This document shows, in pieces, positions 35,227-43,684 of a DNA stretch of 64,000 nt. Both the position numbers and the translations under genes were made by a program. The stretch spans positions 1,240,001-1,304,000 of the forward strand of contig OY763072.1 of assembly GCA_963666865.1 (NCBI GenBank), read 5' to 3'. Each line of letters opens with the position of its first letter. Positions within the stretch are counted from its first letter, which is position 1. This DNA is from Bin87 sp963666865 (GTDB lineage Bacteria > Chloroflexota > Dehalococcoidia > Lucifugimonadales > UBA3495). The notes beneath the pieces were generated by a model. That model had not been told where the DNA came from, made no database searches, and was given only the letters and a program-made list of their open reading frames with translations.

Positions 35227-36450
35227 CTAGTCCCCCACCGCCTCCGCAGTCTCTGACTTCAACCGCTCCGGCCACCAGGGGTCGTCGTACTCGTTGAACA
35301 GGCCCTTGATGTGGGGCATGACCTCGTTGGCGAACAGGTCGGTGTTCTTGCGCGTCAGTTCCGGCGGCATACTGCCAATCTGGAGCAGCACCATCAGGTG
35401 TCCAATGCGTAGCAACTCGCACGCATCGGTGAGCTTCTGGCGCACCGTTTCGGGACTGCCGCCGATGACGTGGCCCTGTTCGATGTAGTCCTTCCAACTG
35501 TTCTCCGTGGCGGCGCGTTGCGCCTCCTCGCCCATCTGGGGGCGCAGTGACCGTCGGATTGACTCCAACGACCGATAGCCTGGGGATTCTGCAAATGGCG
35601 GATAGACCCGAAGCATCTTCTCGTAGAAATACTTGACGTGCTGCTCGTAGTCCTTTTCCGCCTGCTCGTCGGTCTCGGAAACGCACACCAGTTGCAGGAA
35701 GCCCAACCGGTGCGGGTTGTCGTCGATCCCGCGCTCGGCGGCCCGCTCCCAGTATCCTTTGACGATGTTGTGGCCGCGCAGGTACCCGTAGTAGGACAGG
35801 TAGCAATACACGTAATCGCGGTCCAGCACCCAATCCCAGGTTTCCAGGCTGCCGGAGCCGGGGATCCACACTGGCGGGTGGGGTTGCTGCATGGGGCGGG
35901 GCCAGATGCTGATGTAGCGCAGCTTGTTGTACTTGCCGTTGAAGATGGTGGGCTCGTGCTGCGTCCAGGCCTGCATGACCACGTCGTGGGCTTCGGTGTG
36001 CCGGTCGCGCAGGGTGATGGGAACCTGGCCGTAGGAGAAGGTGGTGTCCATGGAGGTGCCCACCGGGAAGCCGGCCACCAGCCGTCCGCCGGAGATCACG
36101 TCCAGCATCGCCATTTCCTCGGCGACGCGCACGGGCGGGTTGTACAGCGCGAGACTGTTGCCCAGCACGATGAGCGCGCCCTGGTCGGTGGTGTTGGCCA
36201 GCACCGAGGCGATGAGGTTGGGCGACGGCATGATGCCGTAGGCATTGTTGTGGTGTTCGTTGACGCAGATGCCGTCGAATCCTACTTCATCGGCGTACTG
36301 CAACTGGTCGATGTAGTCCGCGTAATACTGATTGCCCTTGGCCGGATCGAAGTTTTCGTTGGGCAGGTCAACCCAGGCCGAATGATGCTGCTCGGCGAAA
36401 TCGTCGGGCAGGTCCTGGTAGGGCATCAGGTGGAAGAATGAGACTTTCAT
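35227..36450 (-). CDS. LLM-class flavin-dependent oxidoreductase
   Basis: A 407-residue luciferase-like monooxygenase. Supporting segments are YIDQLQYADEVGFDGICVNEHHNNAYG, LIASVLANTTDQGALIVLGNSLALYNPPVRVAEEMAMLDVISGGRLVAGFPVG, PHPPVWIPGSGS and GGSPETVRQKLTDACE. The family uses reduced FMN or F420. The substrate is unknown, although neighbouring hydrolase and enoyl-CoA hydratase genes on the same strand suggest breakdown of complex organic acids. It is followed directly by the PaREP1-like gene. Confidence 0.9.
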   Translation of the reverse strand: MKVSFFHLMPYQDLPDDFAEQHHSAWVDLPNENFDPAKGNQYYADYIDQLQYADEVGFDGICVNEHHNNAYGIMPSPNLIASVLANTTDQGALIVLGNSLALYNPPVRVAEEMAMLDVISGGRLVAGFPVGTSMDTTFSYGQVPITLRDRHTEAHDVVMQAWTQHEPTIFNGKYNKLRYISIWPRPMQQPHPPVWIPGSGSLETWDWVLDRDYVYCYLSYYGYLRGHNIVKGYWERAAERGIDDNPHRLGFLQLVCVSETDEQAEKDYEQHVKYFYEKMLRVYPPFAESPGYRSLESIRRSLRPQMGEEAQRAATENSWKDYIEQGHVIGGSPETVRQKLTDACELLRIGHLMVLLQIGSMPPELTRKNTDLFANEVMPHIKGLFNEYDDPWWPERLKSETAEAVGD

Positions 36451-36519
36451 GTTGATTTACCTCGGCGGTGCAGTGACCGCCAGTGATTGATGACGGGATT
36501 GTAGCACGGCGGGGTTAGG

Positions 36520-37113
36520 TCACTCAGTCGGGTTCGCCGCCGGCGGAAAGAGGTCAGCCACGGGACAGGAGAAACCGGGTAGAACGGGTTCGGCGGTGAT
36601 GGTGTCGCCCGATTTGAACACGGCTCCGCCATCCTGCCAGAACGCAATGACCATCCGGCTTTCTGGGAACGTGAGCCATACCATTTGCGCTCCTGCCGTC
36701 AGGTATTCGGCCACTTTTGCCTCCATTTCCTCTGCCGTGTTGTTCGGCGAAATAACCTCAACTGCCAGAGTTGGGACCAGAGCCAGGATCGCTTCTGGTT
36801 CGCTTGGCATCGCACCGGCGACAAAGGCAACATCTGGCTTTCTGGATTGGTCCCGGTTCGCTCCCACCAGAAATGAGGGCGTGATGAGCACTTCTCCCAA
36901 GTTCCTCGGCGCAACCCATCCCCCTATCGCGGCAGCAGTAGTGTGCATCGACCGCGAATGGTTCAGGCTCCGCGGGTTCATCCCATCTTCCGTATCCCTC
37001 CAGTACTGTTTTTTGACAATGCGTCCGTTAAGCAGCTCACATCCGCGAACTTGGTCATCAGGCAACGCGAGAAATTCCTCAACGGTGTACAGTTTTTCAG
37101 CGGCGGCAACCAT
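36520..37113 (-). CDS. Uma2 family (DUF820) endonuclease-fold protein
   Basis: A 197-residue Uma2 protein: YTVEEFLALPDDQVRGCELLNGRIV at the start, then RKPDVAFVAGA, LAVEVISPNNTAEEMEAKVAEYLTAGAQMVWLTFPESRMV, the typical PD...E-x-[IVL] nuclease-fold pattern. AGGAGG lies about 12 bases before ATG 37113. The longer open frame extending to 37875 is antisense or out-of-frame sequence over the alpha/beta hydrolase and is not part of the gene. The role of Uma2 proteins is unknown. Confidence 0.85.
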   Translation of the reverse strand: MVAAAEKLYTVEEFLALPDDQVRGCELLNGRIVKKQYWRDTEDGMNPRSLNHSRSMHTTAAAIGGWVAPRNLGEVLITPSFLVGANRDQSRKPDVAFVAGAMPSEPEAILALVPTLAVEVISPNNTAEEMEAKVAEYLTAGAQMVWLTFPESRMVIAFWQDGGAVFKSGDTITAEPVLPGFSCPVADLFPPAANPTE

Positions 37114-37174
37114 CTGAATCCATACCTCCTGTGCAACGCTGCGAGGCGAAAGCGACAGATCTGAGCTGGCCGGA

Positions 37175-38017
37175 CTAGCCGGCCAGCCAGCCCTTAACCG
37201 CGGCGATGAAGTCGGTGGGGTTGTCCTCAAAGACCATATGCCCGGCGCGCTGGATCTCCGCCAGCGTGCCCTGGGCCAAAGTGTCCACCATCTGCCGGGC
37301 GGTTTCCTCGGTGAGCAGGTCGGTTTCCGTGCCGCGTACCAGCAGGGTGGGGCAGGTGATGCGCTCCAGGGTGGGCCACAGGTCCGCCGCCGGCGCCGCC
37401 GTGCCGTTGATGCGCTGCTCGCGGATGGCCGGGTCGAACTTCCAGCCGATCTTGCCGTTGGGCAGCTCCTGGCTCTGGCCGGTGAGACGGCGGCGCATGA
37501 CCGACTCCGCGGCGAAACGGTTGCCGGTCTGGACGTGGGCCAGCGCCTCCTCGAACGAATCAAATTCGGGCGGCAGGTTGCGCAATTCTTCGGTGATGCG
37601 GTTGCCGCCGGCCGGCTCGATGCGGGGGCCGATGTCCACGATGCACAGGCGTTCGAGGCGGTCGGGGTACTGGCCGGCGAAGGCCATGCTGTTGCGCCCG
37701 CCCATGGAGTGGCCGAACAGGATGAACTTGTCCAGGCCGATGGCATCCACGAAACCCTCCAGGTCGGCGACGAAGGCGTCGGTGGAATAGTCGCCGCCGG
37801 GGGCGTGGTCAGTGTCGCCGCGACCCCTCTGGTCCAGGGAGTACACGTGATAGTCGTTGCAGAGGGCCAGAGCAACGTCTTCCCAAACGTTGGCGTGGCC
37901 CCGCAGCCCGTGCAACAGCACCAGGGGCGGCTGGCCCTCGGTTCCCCAGTCTAGATAGTGCAGATTGATGCCGTTGGCGGTGACGTTCTTGCTCTTGGGC
38001 TGTACTTGCGTGGTCAT
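37175..38017 (-). CDS. Alpha/beta hydrolase
   Basis: A 280-residue hydrolase with the oxyanion-hole motif LLHGLRGHANVW, nucleophile Ser104 in FGHSMGGRN, a probable catalytic acid in LVRGTETDLLTE, and catalytic His in IQRAGHMVFEDNP. Closest patterns are small esterases and C-C hydrolases. On the same strand, the enoyl-CoA hydratase lies upstream and Uma2 downstream. The exact substrate is unknown. Confidence 0.9.
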   Translation of the reverse strand: MTTQVQPKSKNVTANGINLHYLDWGTEGQPPLVLLHGLRGHANVWEDVALALCNDYHVYSLDQRGRGDTDHAPGGDYSTDAFVADLEGFVDAIGLDKFILFGHSMGGRNSMAFAGQYPDRLERLCIVDIGPRIEPAGGNRITEELRNLPPEFDSFEEALAHVQTGNRFAAESVMRRRLTGQSQELPNGKIGWKFDPAIREQRINGTAAPAADLWPTLERITCPTLLVRGTETDLLTEETARQMVDTLAQGTLAEIQRAGHMVFEDNPTDFIAAVKGWLAG

Positions 38018-38089
38018 GGCTACAACTCCTGGCAGTCTCGCGTGATTAGTGAACGATTGATGGTCCGTTTGCCCCAGACAAATGCAACT

Positions 38090-38878
38090 CTACTTCAGTT
38101 GCCAATTGGGCCGGCGTTTTTCGGCGAAAGCTCGGGGGCCTTCCTTGCTGTCCTGGGTGGTGAGGATGTAGTCGTAGGCGACGTAGGTCTTGGCGCTGAT
38201 TTCAGCGATGGACATGTCCAGGCTGCTGTAGGCCAGTTCCTTGATGGTGCGGACGGCCAGCGGCGCGTTCTGGGCGATGCTCTCGGCCATCTTGACGGCC
38301 TCCGGCACCAGTTCATCCGCCGGCACCACTTTGTTGAGGAAGCCCATCTCCTTGACCCGCTCGGCCGGCAGCAAATCCGCCGTCATCACCAGTTCCAGCA
38401 CGTTGGAAATGCCGATCATCTTGGTGAGTTCCACCGCGAAGGGCGGCATCAGGCTCCACTTGGTCTCGGTGATGCCGAGGCGGGCGTTGTCAGCGGCCAG
38501 GCGCACGTCGCACATCTGGGCGATGGACCAGCCGCCGGCGGCCGCAGCCCCGTTGACGGCAGCCACTAGTGGCTTGGTGGGCCGCTCCCACATATGGGGC
38601 TTGTTGGGCGACATACTGTTTTCCGCCCGGGCCTGCACGCCTTCGGCGTTGTCGGCGGCGCGTTCCTTAAGGTCGCGGCCAGCGCAGAAGTTGCGTCCCG
38701 ATCCGGTGATCACGGCCACCCAGGCTTCATCGTCTTCGTGATCGAAGTGGTTGATAACCTCCTGCAACTCCCGGCGCAGTTGCCGGTTGATGGCGTTGGA
38801 GGATTCGGGCCGGTTCAGCGTGATGATGGCAACGTGGTTGTCGGTCCCGGTCTTTTCGTAAAGTACGGTTTCAGGCAT
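38090..38878 (-). CDS. Enoyl-CoA hydratase/isomerase family protein
   Basis: A 262-residue crotonase-fold enzyme. It has NRPESSNAINRQLRRELQEV, an oxyanion-hole region GSGRNFCAGRDLKE, AVNGAAAAGGWSIAQMCDVRLAADNARLGITETKWSLMP, and the trimer-forming C-terminal helix KEGPRAFAEKRRPNWQ. Acyl-CoA hydration or isomerisation in fatty-acid or aromatic breakdown is likely. The usual catalytic Glu in the CDxRLA...GxxE region appears as ITETKW. It is in line with the alpha/beta hydrolase gene. Confidence 0.9.
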   Translation of the reverse strand: MPETVLYEKTGTDNHVAIITLNRPESSNAINRQLRRELQEVINHFDHEDDEAWVAVITGSGRNFCAGRDLKERAADNAEGVQARAENSMSPNKPHMWERPTKPLVAAVNGAAAAGGWSIAQMCDVRLAADNARLGITETKWSLMPPFAVELTKMIGISNVLELVMTADLLPAERVKEMGFLNKVVPADELVPEAVKMAESIAQNAPLAVRTIKELAYSSLDMSIAEISAKTYVAYDYILTTQDSKEGPRAFAEKRRPNWQLK

Positions 38879-38923
38879 TGTGGTGTGGTCTCCTTACAGT
38901 GATATTCCTGACGCCTGGGTTGG

Positions 38924-39283
38924 TCAGGCATAATGCCCCAGGAACTGGCCGCCGATGACGTGCACGTGGCCATGGGACTGGCTCTGCAGGCCGTCGTAGC
39001 CGAAATTGGACAGGATGCGAAAACCGTTGGGGCAATACATACAGCCCAACGTCGCCGCGACATCGCCGAGACGGGTCATAATGCCACTGCTCCACATCTC
39101 CAGTTGCGACATATGGCGGCGTGGCATCACCAGCAGCATGATCGGCACCCAGGTCAGCCGATTGACGATGGCAATGAGGTCGTTGTCCAAGTAGCGGATC
39201 CGCGCCGGTTCGCGCCCGGCGATGATTTCGCAAAAAACACAGTAGGAATTGGCCGGTTGCGGTGTTGATGATGCGCTTGTCAT
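38924..39283 (-). CDS. HIT family nucleotide-binding protein
   Basis: A 119-residue histidine-triad protein: CVFCEIIAGREPARIRYLDNDLIAIVNRLTWVP at the start and the catalytic HGHVHV in SQSHGHVHVIGGQ at the end. HIT proteins hydrolyse or transfer nucleoside phosphates and phosphoramidates. I start it at ATG 39283, where the domain begins; the frame is open to 39508 through a repeat element. It lies 46 bases upstream of the enoyl-CoA hydratase start on the same strand. Confidence 0.88.
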   Translation of the reverse strand: MTSASSTPQPANSYCVFCEIIAGREPARIRYLDNDLIAIVNRLTWVPIMLLVMPRRHMSQLEMWSSGIMTRLGDVAATLGCMYCPNGFRILSNFGYDGLQSQSHGHVHVIGGQFLGHYA

Positions 39284-39369
39284 TGCTGGCCCGTAGTCTA
39301 TTTGGATTGCCCCAATTGTAACCCAAATCAACCGACCGCCGCCCACTTGCAGGGCAATCGCACCATCAC

Positions 39370-39473
39370 CGTCATTCCCGCGAAAGCGGGAATCCAGTGA
39401 CTGAATTCGTAATCTTTGTTTCTGCTTCCTGCATTGTGCGACTTCTGGACTCCTGCTTTCGCAGGAGTGACGG
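39370..39473. repeat. Compound inverted-repeat element (CGTCATTCC-type), about 104 bp
   Basis: It starts with CGTCATTCCCGCGAAAGCGG, ends with the inverted hairpin containing CTCCTGCTTTCGCAGGAGTG and ACGG, and has about 50 unrelated bases between. It lies between the divergent HIT and MogA/MoaB genes. Same family as 33551, 58951, 60465 and 62878. Confidence 0.85.
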
Positions 39474-39611
39474 GCGAGTAGTCTATGAGGCGATTGCCCT
39501 GCGCCCACTTGGAGGCTACCCGTGGCCGTCCTTCAAGTGTGGTATTATTGCCCACGGTGCGCCCGTTTGTCTCGCGCGTCGAATTGTCCACCCGCCATCG
39601 GAGACCAACGT

Positions 39612-40103
39612 ATGTTTCGACTGGCCATCCTCACCATCAGCAGTTCGGGCGCTCGCGGCGAACGGGAAGATACCGGCGGTCAGGCCATCCGGGACAAGTT
39701 GCCGCCACCGGATTATGAAGAAATCCGCTATGAAATTGTCTCCGACGATGCCGAGACGATCACCAGCCGGATCTGCCAGTGGGCGGACGCCGGCGACGTG
39801 GACCTCATCGTCACCACCGGGGGCACGGGCATGGGCCGACGGGACGTTACTCCCGAAGCCGCCACGGCCGCGATGGACCGTCAAGTCCCGGGCATGGCCG
39901 AGACCATGCGCGCCCAGACCCTCAAGTTCACCCCCATGGCGATGCTGAGCCGTTCCGTGGTAGGCATCCGTAGGCACACCCTGATCATCACCCTGCCGGG
40001 CAGCCCTCGCGGTGTGGGCGAATGCCTCGACGTGGTACTGCCTGTGTTGCCCCACGCCATCGAACTGTTGCAGCGCGAATCGGTGCAGGAACACCCGCGA
40101 TAA
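39612..40103 (+). CDS. MogA/MoaB family molybdopterin biosynthesis protein
   Basis: A 163-residue MogA/MoaB-type protein: LAILTISSSGARGEREDTGGQAI at the start, DVDLIVTTGGTGMGRRDVTPEA in the MPT-binding loop, and LIITLPGSPRGVGECLDVVLPVLPHA at the end. It adenylylates molybdopterin before metal insertion. Its presence fits the molybdenum enzymes in this window (formate dehydrogenase and the CoxL-type hydroxylase). ATG 39612 is preferred; the frame is open to 39522. Confidence 0.93.
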   Translation: MFRLAILTISSSGARGEREDTGGQAIRDKLPPPDYEEIRYEIVSDDAETITSRICQWADAGDVDLIVTTGGTGMGRRDVTPEAATAAMDRQVPGMAETMRAQTLKFTPMAMLSRSVVGIRRHTLIITLPGSPRGVGECLDVVLPVLPHAIELLQRESVQEHPR

Positions 40104-40114
40104 CTGCCGCGACT

Positions 40115-40144
40115 GTCATTGCGAGCGCAGCATGGCAATCTCGT
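40115..40144. repeat. GTCATTGCGAGC...GCAATCTC-type dispersed repeat
   Basis: A short imperfect inverted repeat in the gap after the MogA/MoaB gene, starting GTCATTGCGAGCGCAG and ending GCAATCTCGTC. A second copy occurs at 59679-59706. Repeats of this type are widespread in intergenic regions of several phyla. Confidence 0.75.
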
Positions 40145-40192
40145 CATTCACTGCGTCAACTCTAAACACTATTCACCGGAGACCGTAACCAC

Positions 40193-40546
40193 ATGACCAC
40201 CGACGCCAACACTAACGAATCCGCTCCCGTTTACTGGCCCAGGGTCAAGGAACTGCTGGACGACATCATGGAACGCTGGATCGAGCGCCATGGCCGCGAC
40301 CCGTATCCCGGCATCCACGAATACTGGTGGGAGACGCCGGAGGAATTGGCCGCGTCGGTGCTCAACGGTTATCCGTCCATTGAGCCGGGCAAGCCGGGCG
40401 CGGAGACGCACCTGGTCCGTTCGTTGCGCTTGGGATGCGGCACCTTCGGGCGGATGCCGTTGCGTGGCCCGTTCCTGTCCCGGGCCGAGGCCGCCGAAAT
40501 CGCCGCGTGGATTGACGCCGGTATGCCCAAGGGGCCTGATGGCTAG
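40193..40546 (+). CDS. Hypothetical protein, 117 aa
   Basis: A small acidic protein with motifs VYWPRVKELLDDIMERWIERHGRDPYPGIHEYWW and a C-terminal FLSRAEAAEIAAWIDAGMPKGPDG. The last part resembles the end of cytochrome-c-like or DUF-type domains, where WIDAGMP is common, but no CxxCH haem motif is present. I do not recognise the family. Its stop codon abuts the stop of the convergent gene at 40547 with no spacing. It follows the MogA/MoaB gene by 89 bases. Confidence 0.6.
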   Translation: MTTDANTNESAPVYWPRVKELLDDIMERWIERHGRDPYPGIHEYWWETPEELAASVLNGYPSIEPGKPGAETHLVRSLRLGCGTFGRMPLRGPFLSRAEAAEIAAWIDAGMPKGPDG

Positions 40547-41179
40547 TTATGGAACCAGTCGTGGAGTGACAATCACTGATACGCTCTTTTGATCGGCACT
40601 TTCCTGTTGCGGGGGCGCGACGTTCCCGCCGATAACCACCGGTATGACCGGTGTCCCCTTGATTGTCGCCAGGGTGTCCGCCCGGTCACGGGCTCTCTCA
40701 ATGTCCCGCTGACCAACAACGCTCGAGACTTCGGCGACCACGTGTACAGCTTCCCGGTCGCTTTTGCGACGCGCCGCCAGGATGACGTCCGATTGCTCCA
40801 GATTGCTGGCCTGCGTTGCGGTAATGGCGTCCTGTTCTTCGGCGTCGTCAATAGCATCCTGAAACTCAGGAGACCGGGTGACTATCTTACTCTGTAGAAT
40901 ACGGACGCGGTTCAGGCCCAGCTGACGGCTGGCAATGTTGACGATGTTGGCATGGACTTCCCGCTCCAGCTCAGCTCCAACGAGATGCCCAACCGTATCA
41001 TCCATTCGATCCATCCTGCCCTCCAGGCGGGTTTGCCCAGCCTTAAGATCAGCTTGCCCAGCTTCCAATCGCCCGACTCTTTCTTCCAAGCGTGCCTGCC
41101 CTTCTTCCAAGCGTGCCTGCCCTTCTTTCAGGTCGGCTATATCGGCGGCCATGCGTTCATTATTATCGGCGGTAGTCAT
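40547..41179 (-). CDS. Coiled-coil protein with C-terminal nuclease-like domain, hypothetical
   Basis: A 210-residue protein. The N-terminal third is a coiled coil built from seven-residue repeats (EGQARLEEGQARLEER...) encoded by near-identical 21-base DNA units. The C-terminal part contains SDREAVHVVAEVSSVVGQRDIERARDRADTLATI, which resembles the E-V-K/S core of restriction-like or DUF3782-type nuclease folds. The function is unknown. I start at ATG 41179; the frame is open to 41251. It is convergent with the 40193 gene. Confidence 0.65.
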   Translation of the reverse strand: MTTADNNERMAADIADLKEGQARLEEGQARLEERVGRLEAGQADLKAGQTRLEGRMDRMDDTVGHLVGAELEREVHANIVNIASRQLGLNRVRILQSKIVTRSPEFQDAIDDAEEQDAITATQASNLEQSDVILAARRKSDREAVHVVAEVSSVVGQRDIERARDRADTLATIKGTPVIPVVIGGNVAPPQQESADQKSVSVIVTPRLVP

Positions 41180-41255
41180 AGCGCTATTATACATCAGGGA
41201 GAATTGGTTGGTCGGGACGGGCGTGTCCGCTACGACCGGGGCACGTAACAAATTT

Positions 41256-41283
41256 GTAGGGGCGAATAATTATTCGCCCCTAC
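41256..41283. repeat. 28-bp palindromic repeat, AT-core type
   Basis: A perfect full copy of the AT-core palindrome between the NHL-repeat gene (stop at 41309) and the start of the coiled-coil gene, both on the minus strand. Confidence 0.95.
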
Positions 41284-41308
41284 GGAAAGACAAAGTGCGG
41301 TTCGCTCT

Positions 41309-42313
41309 TTACAGCAGCGCCGGCTCCTTTTCCTTCTGATATACCTGGATCCGGCCACGGGTGTGGTCGATGATGGCAATCTGGCCGGAGTCGGACACGT
41401 GCACCCCGCACGGGTTGGCGAAGGCCTTCTCGAAGGCGCCACCGTCGTGGGTCATCGCCATGGTCCGCTGGCGGATCATGTCCGGGTTGGAGTTCAACTT
41501 GGTCTTGCCCCACTCGGACAGGGTGTAGTCTCCCTTCAACTGGGCGCGGAACCGTCCGTCGGGAGCCAGAATCTGCACCCGGTCGTTCTCCCGGTCGCAG
41601 ATGTAGATGTCGCCGTCGGCGTCCACATGGACCGCGTTGGGCCGCTTGAACTCGCCGGGGCCGTCGCCACTGGAGCCGAAGCTGGCCTGCCACTCGCCAT
41701 CCTGGTTGAACTTCTGGATGCGGTCGTTGCGCCAGTCGGCGACGTAGATCATGCCGTCCTTGTCCAGGGAGATGCCCCAGGGCATATTGAGCTGGCCGTC
41801 AGCGCTGCCGAACTCGCCAAACTGGCTCTTGAAGGTGCCGTCCAGCCCGTAGCTCTGGATGCGATGGTTCTTGGCATCCACAACCCACGCCGTGTCGCCG
41901 TCTATCCTGATGCCCGAGGGGCCGTTGAACTCCCCAGGGCCATTGCCGGCGGTACCCCAGTGGGATACGTAGTCGCCGTCTTCGGTGTAGATGGTGACGC
42001 GGTTCAGGTATTCATCGGCCACGTACAGGTTGCCGTCGCTGTCCAGGGCGCAGGAACTGGGCCAGTACATGTCGCCCGGCTCTTCGCCGAACTTGCTGAA
42101 CTCGCCAACCAGCTCTTCGTTGAGCGTGGCGATGGTTACGTGCACGCCGTCCGGGCGATTTTCGTAGGAGCGATTAAGCACATAGACTTTGCCTTCGGCG
42201 TCCACTGCCATGTCCACCGGGTTGCGGAACCCGGTGCCGTTGAACTCATTGCGTCCCACGGAGTGGCTATAGGTGAAGGCGGTGTCCACAAGGCCAAACA
42301 GATGGGTACTCAT
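41309..42313 (-). CDS. NHL-repeat six-bladed beta-propeller protein
   Basis: A 334-residue propeller with at least five NHL-type blades of the form NPVDMAVDAEGKVYVLNR, GDMYWPSSCALDSDGNLYVADEYLNRV, GEFNGPSGIRIDGDTAWVVDAKNHRI, GQLNMPWGISLDKDGMIYVADWRNDRI and GEFKRPNAVHVDADGDIYICDRENDRV. There is no signal peptide, so it is cytoplasmic unless exported unusually. NHL propellers act in binding or as peptidyl-glycine lyases. It follows the DUF1501 gene on the same strand and may be part of that group. Confidence 0.9.
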   Translation of the reverse strand: MSTHLFGLVDTAFTYSHSVGRNEFNGTGFRNPVDMAVDAEGKVYVLNRSYENRPDGVHVTIATLNEELVGEFSKFGEEPGDMYWPSSCALDSDGNLYVADEYLNRVTIYTEDGDYVSHWGTAGNGPGEFNGPSGIRIDGDTAWVVDAKNHRIQSYGLDGTFKSQFGEFGSADGQLNMPWGISLDKDGMIYVADWRNDRIQKFNQDGEWQASFGSSGDGPGEFKRPNAVHVDADGDIYICDRENDRVQILAPDGRFRAQLKGDYTLSEWGKTKLNSNPDMIRQRTMAMTHDGGAFEKAFANPCGVHVSDSGQIAIIDHTRGRIQVYQKEKEPALL

Positions 42314-42383
42314 AGACTTCCCTCTCGTGTCGGTCGTCAGTGGTCAGGATGGTAAAACCGCCGACGGATAATGTTGCCGGCGG

Positions 42384-42411
42384 GTAGGGGCGACCGGCCG
42401 GTCACCCCTAC
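42384..42411. repeat. 28-bp palindromic repeat, GC-core type, one mismatch
   Basis: GTAGGGGCGA and CCGGCCGG are followed by TCACCCCTAC; the right arm has one G-to-A change, so the palindrome is imperfect. It lies between the end of the DUF1501 gene and the start of the NHL gene. Confidence 0.9.
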
Positions 42412-42429
42412 TAGTGCGTTGCCGGTGGC

Positions 42430-43568
42430 CTACAGGAAGGGAACCTTCTCGAAGACGCCACGGTTGATGGGGTTGGAGTCCAGACCCATCCAGTCCTCCA
42501 GGATGGTGGCGTACACCTGCCGGAAGTCCATGTTGGACTTGAGGTTGCCGCCTTCTTCCTGCTCGGCCGGAGCCAGGGAAGGATAGACGCCGTAGATGCC
42601 GCCCTTGACGTTTTCGCCGACGGCGAAGGCCACGGAGCCGGCGCCGTGGTCGTGCCCGAGCCGTTGTCGCCGATGCGGCGGCCGAACTCGGAGAACATGA
42701 ACAGCACGACGTTGTCGCTGGCGTCGTGGTCCCGCAGGTCGGTGATGAAGGTGTCAACGTTGGCCGACACGTCGGTCCACAGGCGAGCGTGGTCGGTCGC
42801 CTGGTTGGCGTGGGTGTCAAAGCCGTTGTAGGGGCTGGTGGTGAAGAGCACCCGGGTGCCCAGGTCGGCCAGGTGGGTCTGGGCGATGTTCTTCATGTAC
42901 TGGCCGACGGCGCTGGTGGAGTACTCCACGTTGGAGGTGTACTTCGGCGTAGCGGTGGCCAGTATGTCGGCGCCGATGCGGGCGTAGGTGCCGGTGGAGC
43001 GCAGGTAGTCGCTCACGAAGCCCTGTCCCACGGTGGGCGCGTAGATCTTGCTGAACAGGTCCAGTGCCTCGGCCCGTTGGTCGTCACCTTCAATGCCGGT
43101 GAGCAGACCATAGGTCTCCAGGTTGCCCACGGAGGCAACGGGCACGCCTTCCTTGGCCAGCGCGCGGGGGAGGCCGCGACCGAAGTTCACGCCGGTGATG
43201 CCCTGGCCCTCATTATTGGGGTCCAGTTCCTTGATGACCTGGCCCAGCCAGCCCTCGGTGCCGATGGTGTCAGGCTCGCAGGTGTGCCAGATGTCCATGC
43301 TGCGGAAGTGGCTGTAGGACGGGTTGGCGTAGCCGATGCCCACGAAGACAGCGAGTTTGCCCTCGTCCCAATACTTCTTCAGCGGACCCATGGTGGGGTG
43401 CAGGCCGATCTCGCCGTTCAGGTCGAGAATTGCCTCGGTGGGTACGCCCAGCGCAGGACGGAAATCACGATAGTGACCGTCGTTATAGGGGATGACGGTG
43501 TTCAGGCCGTCGTTCCCGCCGGAGAGGGAAAGAACCACCAGAACGTTGTCTTTGTTGGTAGAGACCAT
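42430..43568 (-). pseudogene. DUF1501 family protein, single-base frameshift
   Basis: The frame from ATG 43568 (GGAGGA upstream) encodes a DUF1501 protein: VLVVLSLSGGNDGLNTVIPY, YANPSYSHFRSMDIWHT, and NVVLFMFSEFGRRIGDNGSGT. After that the frame becomes nonsense (TTAPAPWPSPSA...). Inserting one base near 42650/42651 restores the expected TDHGAGSVAFAVGENVKGGIYGVYPSL and a normal C-terminus ending at 42430. So one base is missing relative to the family. It could be decay, a programmed slip, or an assembly error. It is probably co-transcribed after DUF1800. Unlike many DUF1501 proteins, it has no Tat signal. Confidence 0.75.
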
Positions 43569-43684
43569 TTGATAGTCCTCCATTACGTTTGCTGATTGGT
43601 AGCGGTAGTGTTTGGCCGGGCCGTCGCCGAGTTTGTCTCATGTCAGCCCGGCGCAGCCGGCCGGTTGTGTCCGGTGGTTCCGAA

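Noticed and set aside
34730..35869. 379-residue minus-strand frame covering the PaREP1-like gene and part of the LLM gene
   Set aside because: Only the last 164 residues are protein-like; the first part is an alternative frame of the LLM enzyme gene.
37114..37875. Apparent fusion of Uma2 with a long upstream extension
   Set aside because: The extension is the shifted frame of the alpha/beta hydrolase gene and contains only Ser/Ala/Arg-rich shadow sequence.
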